DNA from: Stenotrophomonas rhizophila
Lineage (GTDB): Bacteria > Pseudomonadota > Gammaproteobacteria > Xanthomonadales > Xanthomonadaceae
Direction of reading: 5' to 3'
Length of the DNA: 64,000 nt
Assembly (NCBI RefSeq): GCF_003651185.1
Contig: NZ_RCDC01000004.1
Coordinates: 62,001 to 126,000 of the forward strand
Shown: positions 17,851-26,482 of the stretch, one piece after another
Numbering within the stretch: position 1 is the stretch's first letter
Layout of the letters: every line of letters starts with the position of its first letter
Notes under the pieces: generated by a model
Databases searched by the model: none
What the model saw: the letters and a program-made list of their open reading frames with translations, nothing else
What the model was told of the DNA's origin: nothing
Program-made: the position numbers and the translations under genes

Positions 17851-20493
17851 ATGCGCGCGCACAGCCGTCTCCATGTCGTTGCACCGGCCAGCTGGCTGAT
17901 GCTGGTCCTGCTGGCAGCATGGGCACTGCCCGTGGCAGCCGCCCCGCTGGCGGCGGAGTGGTCATTCCGCCTGCTGCCCGGTGACGCGCGCGGTGCCGCG
18001 CACCCTGACCTGCAGCAGTGGCGCCCGGCACAGGTGCCGGGTGCGGTGCATACCGACCTGCTGGCGCGGGGGCGGATTCCCGATCCTTACGTGGGTGCGC
18101 CGGAGGCCGGGCTGCAGTGGATCGGCCTGGCCGACTGGGAATACCGCGCACGATTCGATGTGGATGCGACGACCTTGGCGCGCGCGCACGCCGAGCTGGC
18201 GTTCGAAGGCCTGGATACGTTCGCCACGGTCACGCTCAACGGCCAGCCGTTGCTGCAGGCCAACAACAGTCATCGCACCTGGCGTGCACGGGTGGAGGGC
18301 AGGCTGCGGCCTCGCGGCAATGAACTCCGGATCGTGCTGCATTCGCCGATCCGCAGCCTGCTGCCGGACGTGCAGGCGATGCCGCACAAGATCGCCGGCA
18401 ACTACCCCTCGCCGTATGGCGATGAGCCCAAAGACGCGATGGTCGGCAATTTCGTACGCAAACCGGGCTACCACTTCGGTTGGGACTGGGGCCCGCGTTA
18501 CGTGACCGCGGGCATCTGGCGGCCGGTGACGCTGGAGAGCTGGGACGCGCAGCGCTTGACCGCGATGGCGGTGCAGACCCGTGCGCTGGATGCCGCACAG
18601 GCTGAGCTTGAGATCGCGGTCGAGGTGGAAAGCGCAGTGGTTGGTTCCGCGTCGGTGCAGATCGAGGTGCTGGATCCGGACGGCACGCGCGTGGCGCGCA
18701 TCGACCGCAGGACGATGCTGAAGGCCGGTGACAACCGCGTCGCGGTGCCGGTGGCGCTGCAGGAGCCGCGGCGCTGGTGGCCGGCCGGGCAGGGCGAGCA
18801 GGCCCGCTATACCGTGCGTGCCACGCTGGCACCTGAGACGGCGGAGGCGACGCACATCGAGCAGCGCACCGGCCTGCGTACCGTCGAGCTGCGCCGCGAG
18901 GTGGACCGCAACGGCGGACAGGGCTTCGCGTTCGTGATCAACGGTGTGCCTATCTTCGCCAAGGGCGCCAACGTGATTCCGTTCGACATGTTCCCCGCGC
19001 GTGTGGACGCGGCGCGGATCCGCCGCGAGCTGACCGCGGCGCGCGATGCCAACATGAACATGCTGCGCAACTGGGGCGGTGGCTATTACGAAGACGATGT
19101 GTTCTTCGATATCGCCGACGAGCTGGGGCTGCTGGTCTGGCAGGACTTCATGTTCGGTGGCGGCATGCAGCCCGGCTACGATCCGGCGTTCCGCGCGAAC
19201 GTGGTCGGCGAGGCGCGCGACAATGTGCGCCGCCTGCGGCATCACCCCAGCGTGGTGCTGTGGTGTGGCAACAACGAAGAAGAGACCGCATGGAAGGACT
19301 GGGGCCACGGCCGTGACCTGACCGCTGCCAATCCTGCCTTCGCCGCGAAGGTCTGGCAGGGCTATGTGGAGTTGTTCGGCAACGACCTGCGCCAGGTGGT
19401 GGCCGAGGAAGGGCTGGGCGTGCCGTACTGGTCGAGTTCGCCGAGCAACGACCTGGACGAGAAGGCCAACGATTCCACCCGTGGCGACAAGCACTACTGG
19501 CAGGTGTGGGGCAACCCGGCGCTGCCGGTGACCGCCTACCTGCGTGAAACGCCGCGCTTCATGTCCGAATACGGGCTGCAGGCCTGGCCGGTGCTGCGCA
19601 CGCTGGACGGCATCATTCCCGCCGCCGAGCAGCAGGTGGACAGCCCGACGGTGCGCGCGCACCAGAAGTTCATGGCGGGCGAGGGCAACCAGCGCCTGCT
19701 CAAGTACATCGAGGAGGAGTACGGCACGCCGCGTGACTTCCCCACGTTCGTCTACCTGAGCCAGGTGATGCAGGCCGATGGCATCCAGCTCGCTGCCCTG
19801 CATCACCGGGCCTCGCGGCCGTACACGATGGGCTCGCTGTACTGGCAGCTCAACGATGTATGGCCGGGGGCGTCGTGGTCCAGCATCGATTACGCCGGCC
19901 GCTGGAAGGCGCTGCACTTCCACGCCAAACGTTTCTTCGCCGACCACGCGGTGGCGGCGTTGCGCGACGAGGGCGTGACCCGGGTGAGCCTGCTCAATGA
20001 TCGTCAGCAGGGCCTGCAGGCGACATGGCGGCTGCGCGTGCTCGATCTCGACGGCACCCAGCGCAGCGAGCAGCGGCACACCGTGGCAGTGCCACCACTG
20101 TCCGCGCTGGAGGTGGGGCAGTTCGCCGATGCCGTGTTGTTGAAGGGCGCCGATCCGGGCCGCACCGTGGCGGTGGTCGAGCTGTTCGACGGCGCCACGC
20201 TGTTGTCGCAGCAGGTGGTGTATTTCGTCCCGGCCAAAGCGTTGGCGCTGTCACCGGCGAAGATCGACAGCGCGCTGCGCGCCGATGGCGACGGCTACCT
20301 GCTGACGCTGCGCTCGCCGACGCTGGTGCGGGCGCTGTGGATCGACTTCGATGGGCTGGATGCCGCGCTGGAGAACAATGCGCTCGACCTGTTGCCGGGT
20401 GAAACGGTGACGATCCGGCTGCGCGCTGAGGCGGATCTGGCCACGCTGCGCGGCGCGTTGCGCCTGCACTCCTTGGCAGATATCCGGAGGTAG
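17851..20493 (+). CDS. GH2 family beta-mannosidase, secreted
   Basis: Releases beta-linked mannose, such as the core mannose of N-glycans or beta-manno-oligosaccharides. The 880-residue product has a signal peptide (WLMLVLLAAWALPVAAAP). It shows the jelly-roll domain, the immunoglobulin-like domains, and a TIM barrel with WCGNNEEE (acid/base Glu, near residue 474) and FMSEYGLQAWP (nucleophile Glu, near 572). The stretch HFGWDWGPRYVTAGIWRPV is typical of beta-mannosidases. ATG 17851 is followed by a plausible leader. The TAG stop is supplied by the GTAG of a downstream repeat. It lies 87 bases after the isomerase, separated by SMAG hairpins. Confidence 0.93.
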   Translation: MRAHSRLHVVAPASWLMLVLLAAWALPVAAAPLAAEWSFRLLPGDARGAAHPDLQQWRPAQVPGAVHTDLLARGRIPDPYVGAPEAGLQWIGLADWEYRARFDVDATTLARAHAELAFEGLDTFATVTLNGQPLLQANNSHRTWRARVEGRLRPRGNELRIVLHSPIRSLLPDVQAMPHKIAGNYPSPYGDEPKDAMVGNFVRKPGYHFGWDWGPRYVTAGIWRPVTLESWDAQRLTAMAVQTRALDAAQAELEIAVEVESAVVGSASVQIEVLDPDGTRVARIDRRTMLKAGDNRVAVPVALQEPRRWWPAGQGEQARYTVRATLAPETAEATHIEQRTGLRTVELRREVDRNGGQGFAFVINGVPIFAKGANVIPFDMFPARVDAARIRRELTAARDANMNMLRNWGGGYYEDDVFFDIADELGLLVWQDFMFGGGMQPGYDPAFRANVVGEARDNVRRLRHHPSVVLWCGNNEEETAWKDWGHGRDLTAANPAFAAKVWQGYVELFGNDLRQVVAEEGLGVPYWSSSPSNDLDEKANDSTRGDKHYWQVWGNPALPVTAYLRETPRFMSEYGLQAWPVLRTLDGIIPAAEQQVDSPTVRAHQKFMAGEGNQRLLKYIEEEYGTPRDFPTFVYLSQVMQADGIQLAALHHRASRPYTMGSLYWQLNDVWPGASWSSIDYAGRWKALHFHAKRFFADHAVAALRDEGVTRVSLLNDRQQGLQATWRLRVLDLDGTQRSEQRHTVAVPPLSALEVGQFADAVLLKGADPGRTVAVVELFDGATLLSQQVVYFVPAKALALSPAKIDSALRADGDGYLLTLRSPTLVRALWIDFDGLDAALENNALDLLPGETVTIRLRAEADLATLRGALRLHSLADIRR

Positions 20494-20557
20494 GGCCACG
20501 CCATGCGTGGCTGGCGTGGTACCGGAATCGCGGAAGGCATCCACGCATGGCGTGGAT
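20490..20557. repeat. SMAG-like repeat pair between beta-mannosidase and mtnC
   Basis: GTAG at 20490-20493 is followed by the hairpin GCCACGC (20495-20501) / GCGTGGC (20505-20511) with loop CAT. A second hairpin, ATCCACGC (20539-20546) / GCGTGGAT (20550-20557) with loop ATG, is in the opposite orientation. The pair lies between two convergent genes and can act as a two-way terminator. The GTAG contains the GH2 stop codon. Confidence 0.7.
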
Positions 20558-20564
20558 CCACCCG

Positions 20565-21263
20565 TTACAGCGTGATCTGCTGGAAGTTCTCGACGCGGTC
20601 GTGGCCGTGGGTGGCCTCACCGCTGCGCGGCAGCGGGTAATCTTCCAGGCGGTCGATCAGGCGCGTCTGCAGGCCGGCGTCGCGCGCGGCATCCAGCTCT
20701 TCCACCACGTCGGACAGGAACAGGATCTGCGCGGCCGGTACGTCGATCGCCTCGACGATGTGACGGTAGCTGTCGGCCTCACGCTTGCCGCCCACTTCGG
20801 TGTCGAACCAGCCTGACACCAGCCCGGTCAGGTCACCGGCTTCGCTGAAGCCGAAGAACAGCTTCTGCGACGGCACCGAGCCGGAGGAATACACGTACAG
20901 CGGCTTGCCCTGCGCATGCCAGCCCTTCAGTACGGCGGCCACTTCCGGATAGAAGTGCGCCTTGTAGTCGCCGTTGCGGTAGCCGCTTTCCCAGATCATG
21001 CCCTGCAAAGCCTTGAGCGCGGTGTGCTTGCGGTCCTGGTCGATCCAGCCCTGCAGCGTCTCCACGATCAGGCTGTCCTGGCAGGCACCGCCGATCTCCA
21101 CCGCCACCGCGTCCAGCCAGCGGCGCACCTGCGGCTCCTGGCCATGCGCGGCGACGAACGCCGGCAGTGCCTTGCGCGCATACGGGAACAGCACGTTCTT
21201 GACGAACGAAATGCTGCTGGTGGTGCCCTCGATATCGGTGAGGATGACGGTCGGTTGCGGCAT
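20565..21263 (-). CDS. mtnC: Enolase-phosphatase E1 (2,3-diketo-5-methylthio-1-phosphopentane)
   Basis: A HAD-superfamily enzyme of the methionine salvage pathway: it enolises and dephosphorylates the diketo substrate to the acireductone. The 232-residue protein starts [21 protein letters not shown], with the HAD nucleophile Asp10 and Glu12 in the DIEGTT motif diagnostic of Mtn[17 protein letters not shown] and [14 protein letters not shown] are the other HAD motifs. It starts 3 bases after mtnD, its partner supplying the next enzyme, in the order mtnB-mtnD-mtnC on the minus strand. Confidence 0.95.
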   Translation of the reverse strand: MPQPTVILTDIEGTTSSISFVKNVLFPYARKALPAFVAAHGQEPQVRRWLDAVAVEIGGACQDSLIVETLQGWIDQDRKHTALKALQGMIWESGYRNGDYKAHFYPEVAAVLKGWHAQGKPLYVYSSGSVPSQKLFFGFSEAGDLTGLVSGWFDTEVGGKREADSYRHIVEAIDVPAAQILFLSDVVEELDAARDAGLQTRLIDRLEDYPLPRSGEATHGHDRVENFQQITL

Positions 21264-21266
21264 GGA

Positions 21267-21830
21267 TCAGTCGGCCTGGTGCTGTGCGGGGTGGTAACGC
21301 GGGAAGGTCTGGGCGATGTCGCTGCCGGTGAAATGGCCGACCCAGCCATCCGGCTCGGTGAAGAAGCGGATCGCCACGAAACTCGGTTCCTCGCCCATAT
21401 CGAACCAATGGGTGATGCCATCGGGCACGGCGATCAGGTCGTTCTTGACGCACTCGATCTCGTAGACCTTGCCGTCCACGTGCAGGGTGAACAGCCCGGA
21501 GCCGGCGACGAAGAAGCGGACTTCATCTTCCTTGTGGAAGTGCTCGTCCAGGAACTTCCTGCGCAGCTCGGCGCGGTTCGGGTTGTCCGGCGCGATCGAG
21601 GCGACGTCCACGCTCTTGAAACCGTGCGTGGCGACGAGACGGTCGATATCGACCTTGTAGGCGGCGAAGACCTCGTCCTGGCTGGCGCCCGGCGCGACCT
21701 CGTGGGCCGCCTGCCAGCGCTCGAACGTGACGCCGATCTTCTTCAGTTCGGCAGCGATCGCCTCGCCATCCCGGCTGTCGAACAGCGGGACATCCGGGGC
21801 GGTGTCATCAAAGATACGGAGTCGGCTCAT
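21267..21830 (-). CDS. mtnD: Acireductone dioxygenase
   Basis: A cupin that oxidises acireductone with O2 to the methionine precursor 2-keto-4-methylthiobutyrate (Fe form) or to an off-pathway product (Ni form). The 187-residue protein carries the metal ligands H97, H99 and E103 in [12 protein letters not shown], and H141 in [14 protein letters not shown]. The start MSRLRIFDD at 21830 gives normal length; an upstream in-frame ATG at 21899 adds 23 low-complexity residues and is rejected. Confidence 0.95.
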   Translation of the reverse strand: MSRLRIFDDTAPDVPLFDSRDGEAIAAELKKIGVTFERWQAAHEVAPGASQDEVFAAYKVDIDRLVATHGFKSVDVASIAPDNPNRAELRRKFLDEHFHKEDEVRFFVAGSGLFTLHVDGKVYEIECVKNDLIAVPDGITHWFDMGEEPSFVAIRFFTEPDGWVGHFTGSDIAQTFPRYHPAQHQAD

Positions 21831-21919
21831 GGCGGCGGCATCGAGGCGAAGAGGGGAAGGAAAGGGTACCAGTGCGGCGCCGGGGTGGGGGCGACGCACT
21901 GATGCCGATGCGCGGAATA

Positions 21920-21940
21920 CAGATTCTCTTCAGGAATCTG
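21920..21940. terminator. 7-bp hairpin between mtnB and mtnD
   Basis: CAGATTC (21920-21926) pairs with GAATCTG (21934-21940) around a 7-base loop, 7 bases after the mtnB stop on the minus strand. There is no T-run, so it may be an mRNA processing or attenuation element rather than a full terminator. Confidence 0.3.
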
Positions 21941-21947
21941 AGCGCGA

Positions 21948-22589
21948 TCAGCCACGCAGCTTGCGCAGTTCCAGCTCACAGTGCAGCAGGAATTCGAAGG
22001 CTTCCATGTGGCGGCGCGCCTCGGCCATGGTGCGGCCCCACGCGTACAGGCCGTGGCCGTCGATCAGGTAGCCCCACAGCGGCTGGGTGTCGAGCAGGGC
22101 ATCGACCTGGGCCGAGAGCACGTCCATGTCCTGGGTATTGGCGAACACTGGCACATCGATCGCCATCTCGTGGGTGCTGTTGCCGTGGAAGGCCTTCAGC
22201 AGCTCGTAGCCTTCCAGGCGGATATGGCCCTGCGGCGCATACAGGCGCGAGGCGATGGTCTGCACCGGCGAATGGGTGTGCAGCACGCAGCCGATCTCCG
22301 GGAACCGGCGATACAGCTGGGTGTGCAGCAGCGTCTCGGCGGAGGGGCGCAGCGGGCGGCCTACGGCCTGGCCGTCGAAATCGACCACCATGATGTCGTC
22401 CTCCACCAGGCGGCCCTTGTCCTTGCCGGACACGGTGATCGCCGCGTGGCGGTCATCCAGGCGGTGGGAGAAGTTGCTGCTGGTGGCCGGGGTCCAGCCG
22501 GCGTGCGCCAGCTCACGGACGTTGTCGATCAGCAGCTGGGCCAGCTCGCTCAGGCGCGCGGTGTCGTACGGGAAGGTGGGGGTGCTCAT
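21948..22589 (-). CDS. mtnB: Methylthioribulose-1-phosphate dehydratase
   Basis: A class II aldolase-fold zinc enzyme that dehydrates methylthioribulose-1-phosphate in methionine salvage. The 213 residues include [31 protein letters not shown] with the metal-ligand pair H104/H106, [10 protein letters not shown] and [10 protein letters not shown], which distinguish MtnB from fuculose aldolases. mtnA and mtnK, for the earlier steps, are not in the window. Confidence 0.94.
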   Translation of the reverse strand: MSTPTFPYDTARLSELAQLLIDNVRELAHAGWTPATSSNFSHRLDDRHAAITVSGKDKGRLVEDDIMVVDFDGQAVGRPLRPSAETLLHTQLYRRFPEIGCVLHTHSPVQTIASRLYAPQGHIRLEGYELLKAFHGNSTHEMAIDVPVFANTQDMDVLSAQVDALLDTQPLWGYLIDGHGLYAWGRTMAEARRHMEAFEFLLHCELELRKLRG

Positions 22590-22632
22590 GGGGCTATTTT
22601 ACGGCGCTTCCATCGATTTCGCGCGCTCTGCG

Positions 22633-22705
22633 GTAGTGCCGGCCGCCGGCCGGCTCCTCATGAGCGTGTTGGGTGCAGGTGGAGCCGGCCAGCGGCCGGC
22701 ACTAC
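22633..22705. repeat. SMAG inverted pair between mtnB and an amino acid permease
   Basis: GTAG (22633-22636) opens a TGCCGGCC...GGCCGGCT hairpin; about 40 bases later the mirror unit GGAGCCGGCC...GGCCGGCACTAC ends at 22705, so GTAG is at both outer ends on opposite strands. The right-hand unit supplies the TAG stop of the permease gene (22702-22704). Confidence 0.8.
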
Positions 22706-24126
22706 TTGCGCAGCCGGCTATGGCGATACCCATAACAGAAATAGATCGCGAAACCGCCCAGCGTCCAGAAGCCCATCAGCATCCAGTTGTGGGCCGTCAT
22801 CGCCGTCAGCAGCGCGATGCAGCTGAGCACGCCCAGGCTGCAGATCAGCCACGCCATCGGCATCCGGAACGGACGCGGCAGGTCCGGCTGGGTACGGCGC
22901 AGGATCAGCACGCCCGCGCAGACTGCCGCGAACGCGATCAGCGTCCCCATCGAGGTCAGCTCACCGAGCACGTCCAGCGGGAACACTGCCGCCAGCAGCG
23001 CGATGCCGATACCGGTGATCACGGTGTTGATGTGCGGCGTGCGGTACTTGGGATGGATCTTGGTGAACAGGGGCGGCAACAGCCCGTCGCGGCCCATGAT
23101 CATGAAGATGCGCGGCTGCGCGATCACCATCACCAGCACCACCGAGGACAGCCCGATCAGCGCGCCGATCTCCACGACCACGCGCAACCAGCCCAGCTGC
23201 GGATGCGCCGCCACCGCGGTCACCACCGGCTCATCGGTCCCCAGCAGCTGGTACGGCACCAGCCCGGTCATCACCGCGGCCATGGCGATGTACAGCACGG
23301 TGCAGATCACCAGCGAGAGCAGCATGCCGATCGGCATGTCGCGCTGCGGCTTGTGCGACTCCTGCGCGGCTACCGACACCGCCTCGAAACCGATATAGGC
23401 GAAGAACACCATTGCCGCACCGCGCAGCACGCCGTCGAAGCCGTACTTGCCCGGGCCTTCGTTTTCCGGAATGAACGGGGTCCAATTGGCCGGGTCCACG
23501 TACTTCCAGCCAACCACGATCACCAGCACGATCAGCGCGGTCTTGAGCACCACCATCGCCATGTTCATGGCCGAGGATTTGCTGATGCCCACGTAGCACA
23601 GCCAGGTCAGCAGCAGCACCAGCACCGCGGCCGGGATGTTGGCGATGGCGCCGGTCGGGCGCAGCTGGCCATCCAGTGGCGCGCTGACCAGCGCGGCGGG
23701 GAGATGGATGTCGAAATGGCTGAGCAGGCTCAGGAAATAGCCGGTCCAGCTGACCGCCACGGCCGAGGCGGAGACGCCATATTCCAGCACCAGCATCCAG
23801 CCGATGAACCAGGCCGAGAGCTCGCCGAAGGTGGCATAGGTATAGGTGTAGGCACTGCCGGAGACCGGCACCATCGCCGCGAACTCGGCGTAGGCCATCG
23901 CGCAGAATGCGCAGCAGATCGCGGCGAGCACGAACGACAGCATGATCGCCGGGCCGGCGTGGTTGGCCGCGGCCTGGCCGGTGATCACGAAGATGCCGCC
24001 GCCGATCACCGCGCCGATGCCCAGCGCGGTCAGGCCCCAGGGGCCGAGGGTGCGGCGCAGGCTCAGGCCGTTGGCGTCTTCATGGGCGGCGTGCGGATGC
24101 TTGGTGGCCCACAGTTGCTTGAACAT
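22702..24126 (-). CDS. APC-family amino acid permease (copy 1)
   Basis: A 474-residue inner-membrane transporter with about 12 hydrophobic helices. The early LTALGIGAVIGGGIFVITGQAAANHAGPAIMLSF and YAEFAAMVPVSGSAYTYTYATFGE motifs are those of the CAT-like branch of the APC superfamily. The substrate is uncertain; cationic or branched amino acids are possible. It is a close paralogue of the next gene upstream, separated by a strong hairpin. The last codons abut a SMAG repeat that provides the stop. Confidence 0.88.
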   Translation of the reverse strand: MFKQLWATKHPHAAHEDANGLSLRRTLGPWGLTALGIGAVIGGGIFVITGQAAANHAGPAIMLSFVLAAICCAFCAMAYAEFAAMVPVSGSAYTYTYATFGELSAWFIGWMLVLEYGVSASAVAVSWTGYFLSLLSHFDIHLPAALVSAPLDGQLRPTGAIANIPAAVLVLLLTWLCYVGISKSSAMNMAMVVLKTALIVLVIVVGWKYVDPANWTPFIPENEGPGKYGFDGVLRGAAMVFFAYIGFEAVSVAAQESHKPQRDMPIGMLLSLVICTVLYIAMAAVMTGLVPYQLLGTDEPVVTAVAAHPQLGWLRVVVEIGALIGLSSVVLVMVIAQPRIFMIMGRDGLLPPLFTKIHPKYRTPHINTVITGIGIALLAAVFPLDVLGELTSMGTLIAFAAVCAGVLILRRTQPDLPRPFRMPMAWLICSLGVLSCIALLTAMTAHNWMLMGFWTLGGFAIYFCYGYRHSRLRK

Positions 24127-24162
24127 GGTTTGGATGTCTTCTCAGGCGCGACGTATCAAACG

Positions 24163-24189
24163 GCCGGGCCGGCACGTGGCCGGCCCGGC
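24163..24189 (-). terminator. 11-bp perfect hairpin between the two permeases
   Basis: GCCGGGCCGGC (24163-24173) pairs with GCCGGCCCGGC (24179-24189) around ACGTG. It starts 5 bases beyond the stop of the upstream permease (24195) on the minus strand and is followed there by CGTTTG. It probably terminates or attenuates transcription between the paralogues. Confidence 0.6.
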
Positions 24190-24194
24190 AGCAC

Positions 24195-25673
24195 TCAGGC
24201 GTTCTTCTTGTTCAGCTTGCTGTGGCGGATGCCGTAGCCGAAGTAGATGCACAGACCCAGCAGGGTCCAGGCCACGAACAGGTGCCAATGCACGACGAAC
24301 GCCTGGTAGAACAGGAACAGGCAGGCCAGGGCGCCCAGCGGGCAGATGACCCACACCAGCGGCACGCGGAACGGTCGCTCCAGTTCCGGGCGCGTGTAGC
24401 GCAGGACAAGCACGCCGATGCAGACGGTGGCAAAGGCCAGCAGGGTGCCCATCGAGACCAGTTCACCGAGCACGTTCAGCGGCACGGTACCGGCCAGGGT
24501 GGCGGCAATGGCGCCGACAACGATGGTGCTCCAGTACGGGGTACGGAAGCGCTTGTGCACCTTGCCGAAGATCTTCGGCAGCAGGCCGTCGCGCGAGATC
24601 GTGTAGGCGATGCGGGTCTGGCCCATCATCATCACCAGCACCACCGAGGAGAGGCCGGCGATCGCACCGATTTCCACGGCGGTCTTCAGCCAGGACAGGG
24701 TCGGGTAGGGCTCCAGCGCGGTCGCGACGGGCTTGTCCGTGCCCAGCAGGTGGTACGGCATCATGCCGGTCAGCACGGCGCAGACGATGATGTAGACGAT
24801 GGTGCACACGGCCAGCGAGCCGAGCAGGCCGATCGGCATGTTGCGCTGCGGGTCCTTGGTTTCGCCGGCGGCGGTGGAGACCGCATCGAAGCCGATGTAG
24901 GCGAAGAACACGATGGTTGCCGCACGGAACACGCCACTCCAGCCGAACTCACCCGGCACGCCGGTGTTCTCCGGAATGAAGGGGGTCCAGTTGGCCGTAT
25001 CCAGGTGCGCGGCGCCGAACCCGATGAACAGACAGATCACGGTGACCTTGATCGCCACGATGATCGCGTTGACGAAGGCCGACTGCGTCACGCCGACGTA
25101 CAGCAGGCCCGAGACGGCCGCCACGATCAGCACCGCCGGCAGGTTGAACAGCTTGCCGGAGGAGATGAACTCATGGCCGGTCCAGGCGATGGGCGCGGCG
25201 CTGAGCGCATCGGGGAAGGGCATGTTCAGCGTGGTGGTGATGAAGCTGATCAGGTACGCCGACCAACCCACCGCGACCGAGGCCGAGGCGAACAGGTACT
25301 CCAGCACCAGGCACCAGCCGATGAACCAGGCCATGCCTTCGCCGAGGGTGGCGTACGAATAGGAATAGGCGCTGCCGGAGACCGGCATCATCGCCGCGAA
25401 CTCGGCGTAGCACAGGCCGGCCAGCGCGCAGGCAAAGCCGGCGAACACGAACGAGAGCATCACCGCCGGGCCGGCATGGTTCGCCGCGGCCTGGCCGGTG
25501 AGCACGAAGATACCCGCACCGATCACCGCGCCGATACCCAGCAGGATCAGGTGTTTCGCTGTGAGGGTCCGCCTCAGTGTGGGCTCGCCGTCCAGGCTGC
25601 CTTCGATGGGCTCGCCGGCATCGACGTGCGGTGCCGGTGCGACCGGTTTGACCCTCAACAGAGACTTCAGCAT
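24195..25673 (-). CDS. APC-family amino acid permease (copy 2)
   Basis: A 492-residue permease with the same LILLGIGAVIGAGIFVLTGQAAANHAG and YAEFAAMMPVSGSAYSYSYATLGEG signatures as its neighbour. The start at 25673 (MLKSLLRVKPV) is chosen because GGGAAG lies 8 bases upstream; the longer in-frame version begins with 93 low-complexity residues. A short hydrophilic N-terminus (about 45 residues) precedes the first membrane helix. Tandem placement with copy 1 suggests an old duplication. Confidence 0.88.
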   Translation of the reverse strand: MLKSLLRVKPVAPAPHVDAGEPIEGSLDGEPTLRRTLTAKHLILLGIGAVIGAGIFVLTGQAAANHAGPAVMLSFVFAGFACALAGLCYAEFAAMMPVSGSAYSYSYATLGEGMAWFIGWCLVLEYLFASASVAVGWSAYLISFITTTLNMPFPDALSAAPIAWTGHEFISSGKLFNLPAVLIVAAVSGLLYVGVTQSAFVNAIIVAIKVTVICLFIGFGAAHLDTANWTPFIPENTGVPGEFGWSGVFRAATIVFFAYIGFDAVSTAAGETKDPQRNMPIGLLGSLAVCTIVYIIVCAVLTGMMPYHLLGTDKPVATALEPYPTLSWLKTAVEIGAIAGLSSVVLVMMMGQTRIAYTISRDGLLPKIFGKVHKRFRTPYWSTIVVGAIAATLAGTVPLNVLGELVSMGTLLAFATVCIGVLVLRYTRPELERPFRVPLVWVICPLGALACLFLFYQAFVVHWHLFVAWTLLGLCIYFGYGIRHSKLNKKNA

Positions 25674-25843
25674 GCAGTGCTTCCCTAAATGAACAAAGGT
25701 GAGGCGCGCGGTACATTGCCGCACGCCCTGATGGCGACTGGGCGCCCCAGCGGTGCGGGGGCCGCTGTACCTTAGCCAAAGCTGAAGCCGCTGTACAAGC
25801 ACAAATGCAGCATGGCCGAGCGATAATCGGCCAAATCCGCACG

Positions 25844-26440
25844 ATGCCTGCACCTGCCATGTCGCTGAACCTCGAATCCGTTGCCATTCCTGACGCCGCC
25901 CTGCGCAGTCAGCTTGATGCTTACGCCCGCCGACACCCCGAGCACGCGGCATTGGCTGACGAATTCAGCACAGTGCTGGACGATCCGGACAACCCGTTCC
26001 TGCGCGAGCGCCTGGCCGGGCACTTCACCGGCAGCGCGTGGCTGGTCAGCGCCGACGGGCAGCGCGTGCTGCTGACCCACCACCGCAAGCTGGACCGCTG
26101 GCTGCAGCTGGGCGGCCACGCGGATGGCGAGCGCGATCTGGCCCAGGTGGCGCTGAAGGAAGCCGAGGAGGAATCCGGGCTGACCGCGCTGGTGCTGGAG
26201 GATGGCGAGTTGTTCGACATCGACAAGCACTGGATTCCCGAACGCAAGGACGTCCCGGGGCATTGGCACTACGACGCGCGCTACGTCGTGCGGGCGCTGG
26301 GCAGTGAGCAGTTCGCGATCAGCGACGAATCGCTGGCGTTGGCCTGGCGCGAGATCCGTGACGTGGCCAATGCGGCGATCGAGACCCCCGATGGGGATGA
26401 CTCGTTGCCACGCATGGCCAAGCGCTGGCTGGCGCGGTGA
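25844..26440 (+). CDS. NUDIX hydrolase
   Basis: A 198-residue protein (or 193 from ATG 25859) that should hydrolyse a nucleoside-diphosphate-linked substrate. The NUDIX box reads GGHADGERDLAQVAL, then KEAEEESGL; spacing is one residue longer than the textbook pattern, but the EAEEE metal-binding core is intact. It is preceded by VLLTHHRKLDRWLQL. A long N-terminal helical part (residues 1-60) is seen in a subgroup of these enzymes. Start choice is uncertain, as neither ATG has a good Shine-Dalgarno. A TGGCCGA/TCGGCCA hairpin (25813-25833) lies just upstream. Confidence 0.82.
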   Translation: MPAPAMSLNLESVAIPDAALRSQLDAYARRHPEHAALADEFSTVLDDPDNPFLRERLAGHFTGSAWLVSADGQRVLLTHHRKLDRWLQLGGHADGERDLAQVALKEAEEESGLTALVLEDGELFDIDKHWIPERKDVPGHWHYDARYVVRALGSEQFAISDESLALAWREIRDVANAAIETPDGDDSLPRMAKRWLAR

Positions 26441-26447
26441 TTTAACA

Positions 26448-26480
26448 GGGACGGGGGTAATTATTAATTACCCCCGTCCC
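26448..26480. repeat. Inverted repeat (GGGACGGGGGT family) between convergent NUDIX and serA genes
   Basis: GGGACGGGGGTAATTA (26448-26463) and TAATTACCCCCGTCCC (26465-26480) pair perfectly with a single-base centre. The element fills the 42-base gap between the two stop codons. It is the second copy of the repeat covering the cutC end at 6791-6854 and could serve as a two-way terminator. Confidence 0.75.
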
Positions 26481-26482
26481 CT

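Noticed and set aside
22605..22618. TTCCATCGATTTCG upstream of mtnB as another LacI operator
   Set aside because: It has the ATCGAT core and left TT but not the right-hand AA, and methionine salvage has no functional link to the regulator.
22255..24237. 660-residue + strand frame opposite mtnB and the permease
   Set aside because: It is antisense to two clear genes and reads as His/Gln/Arg-rich repeats without any domain.
25674..25952. Extra 93 residues before the second permease
   Set aside because: Low-complexity sequence overlapping the divergent promoter; the ATG at 25673 has a good ribosome-binding site.
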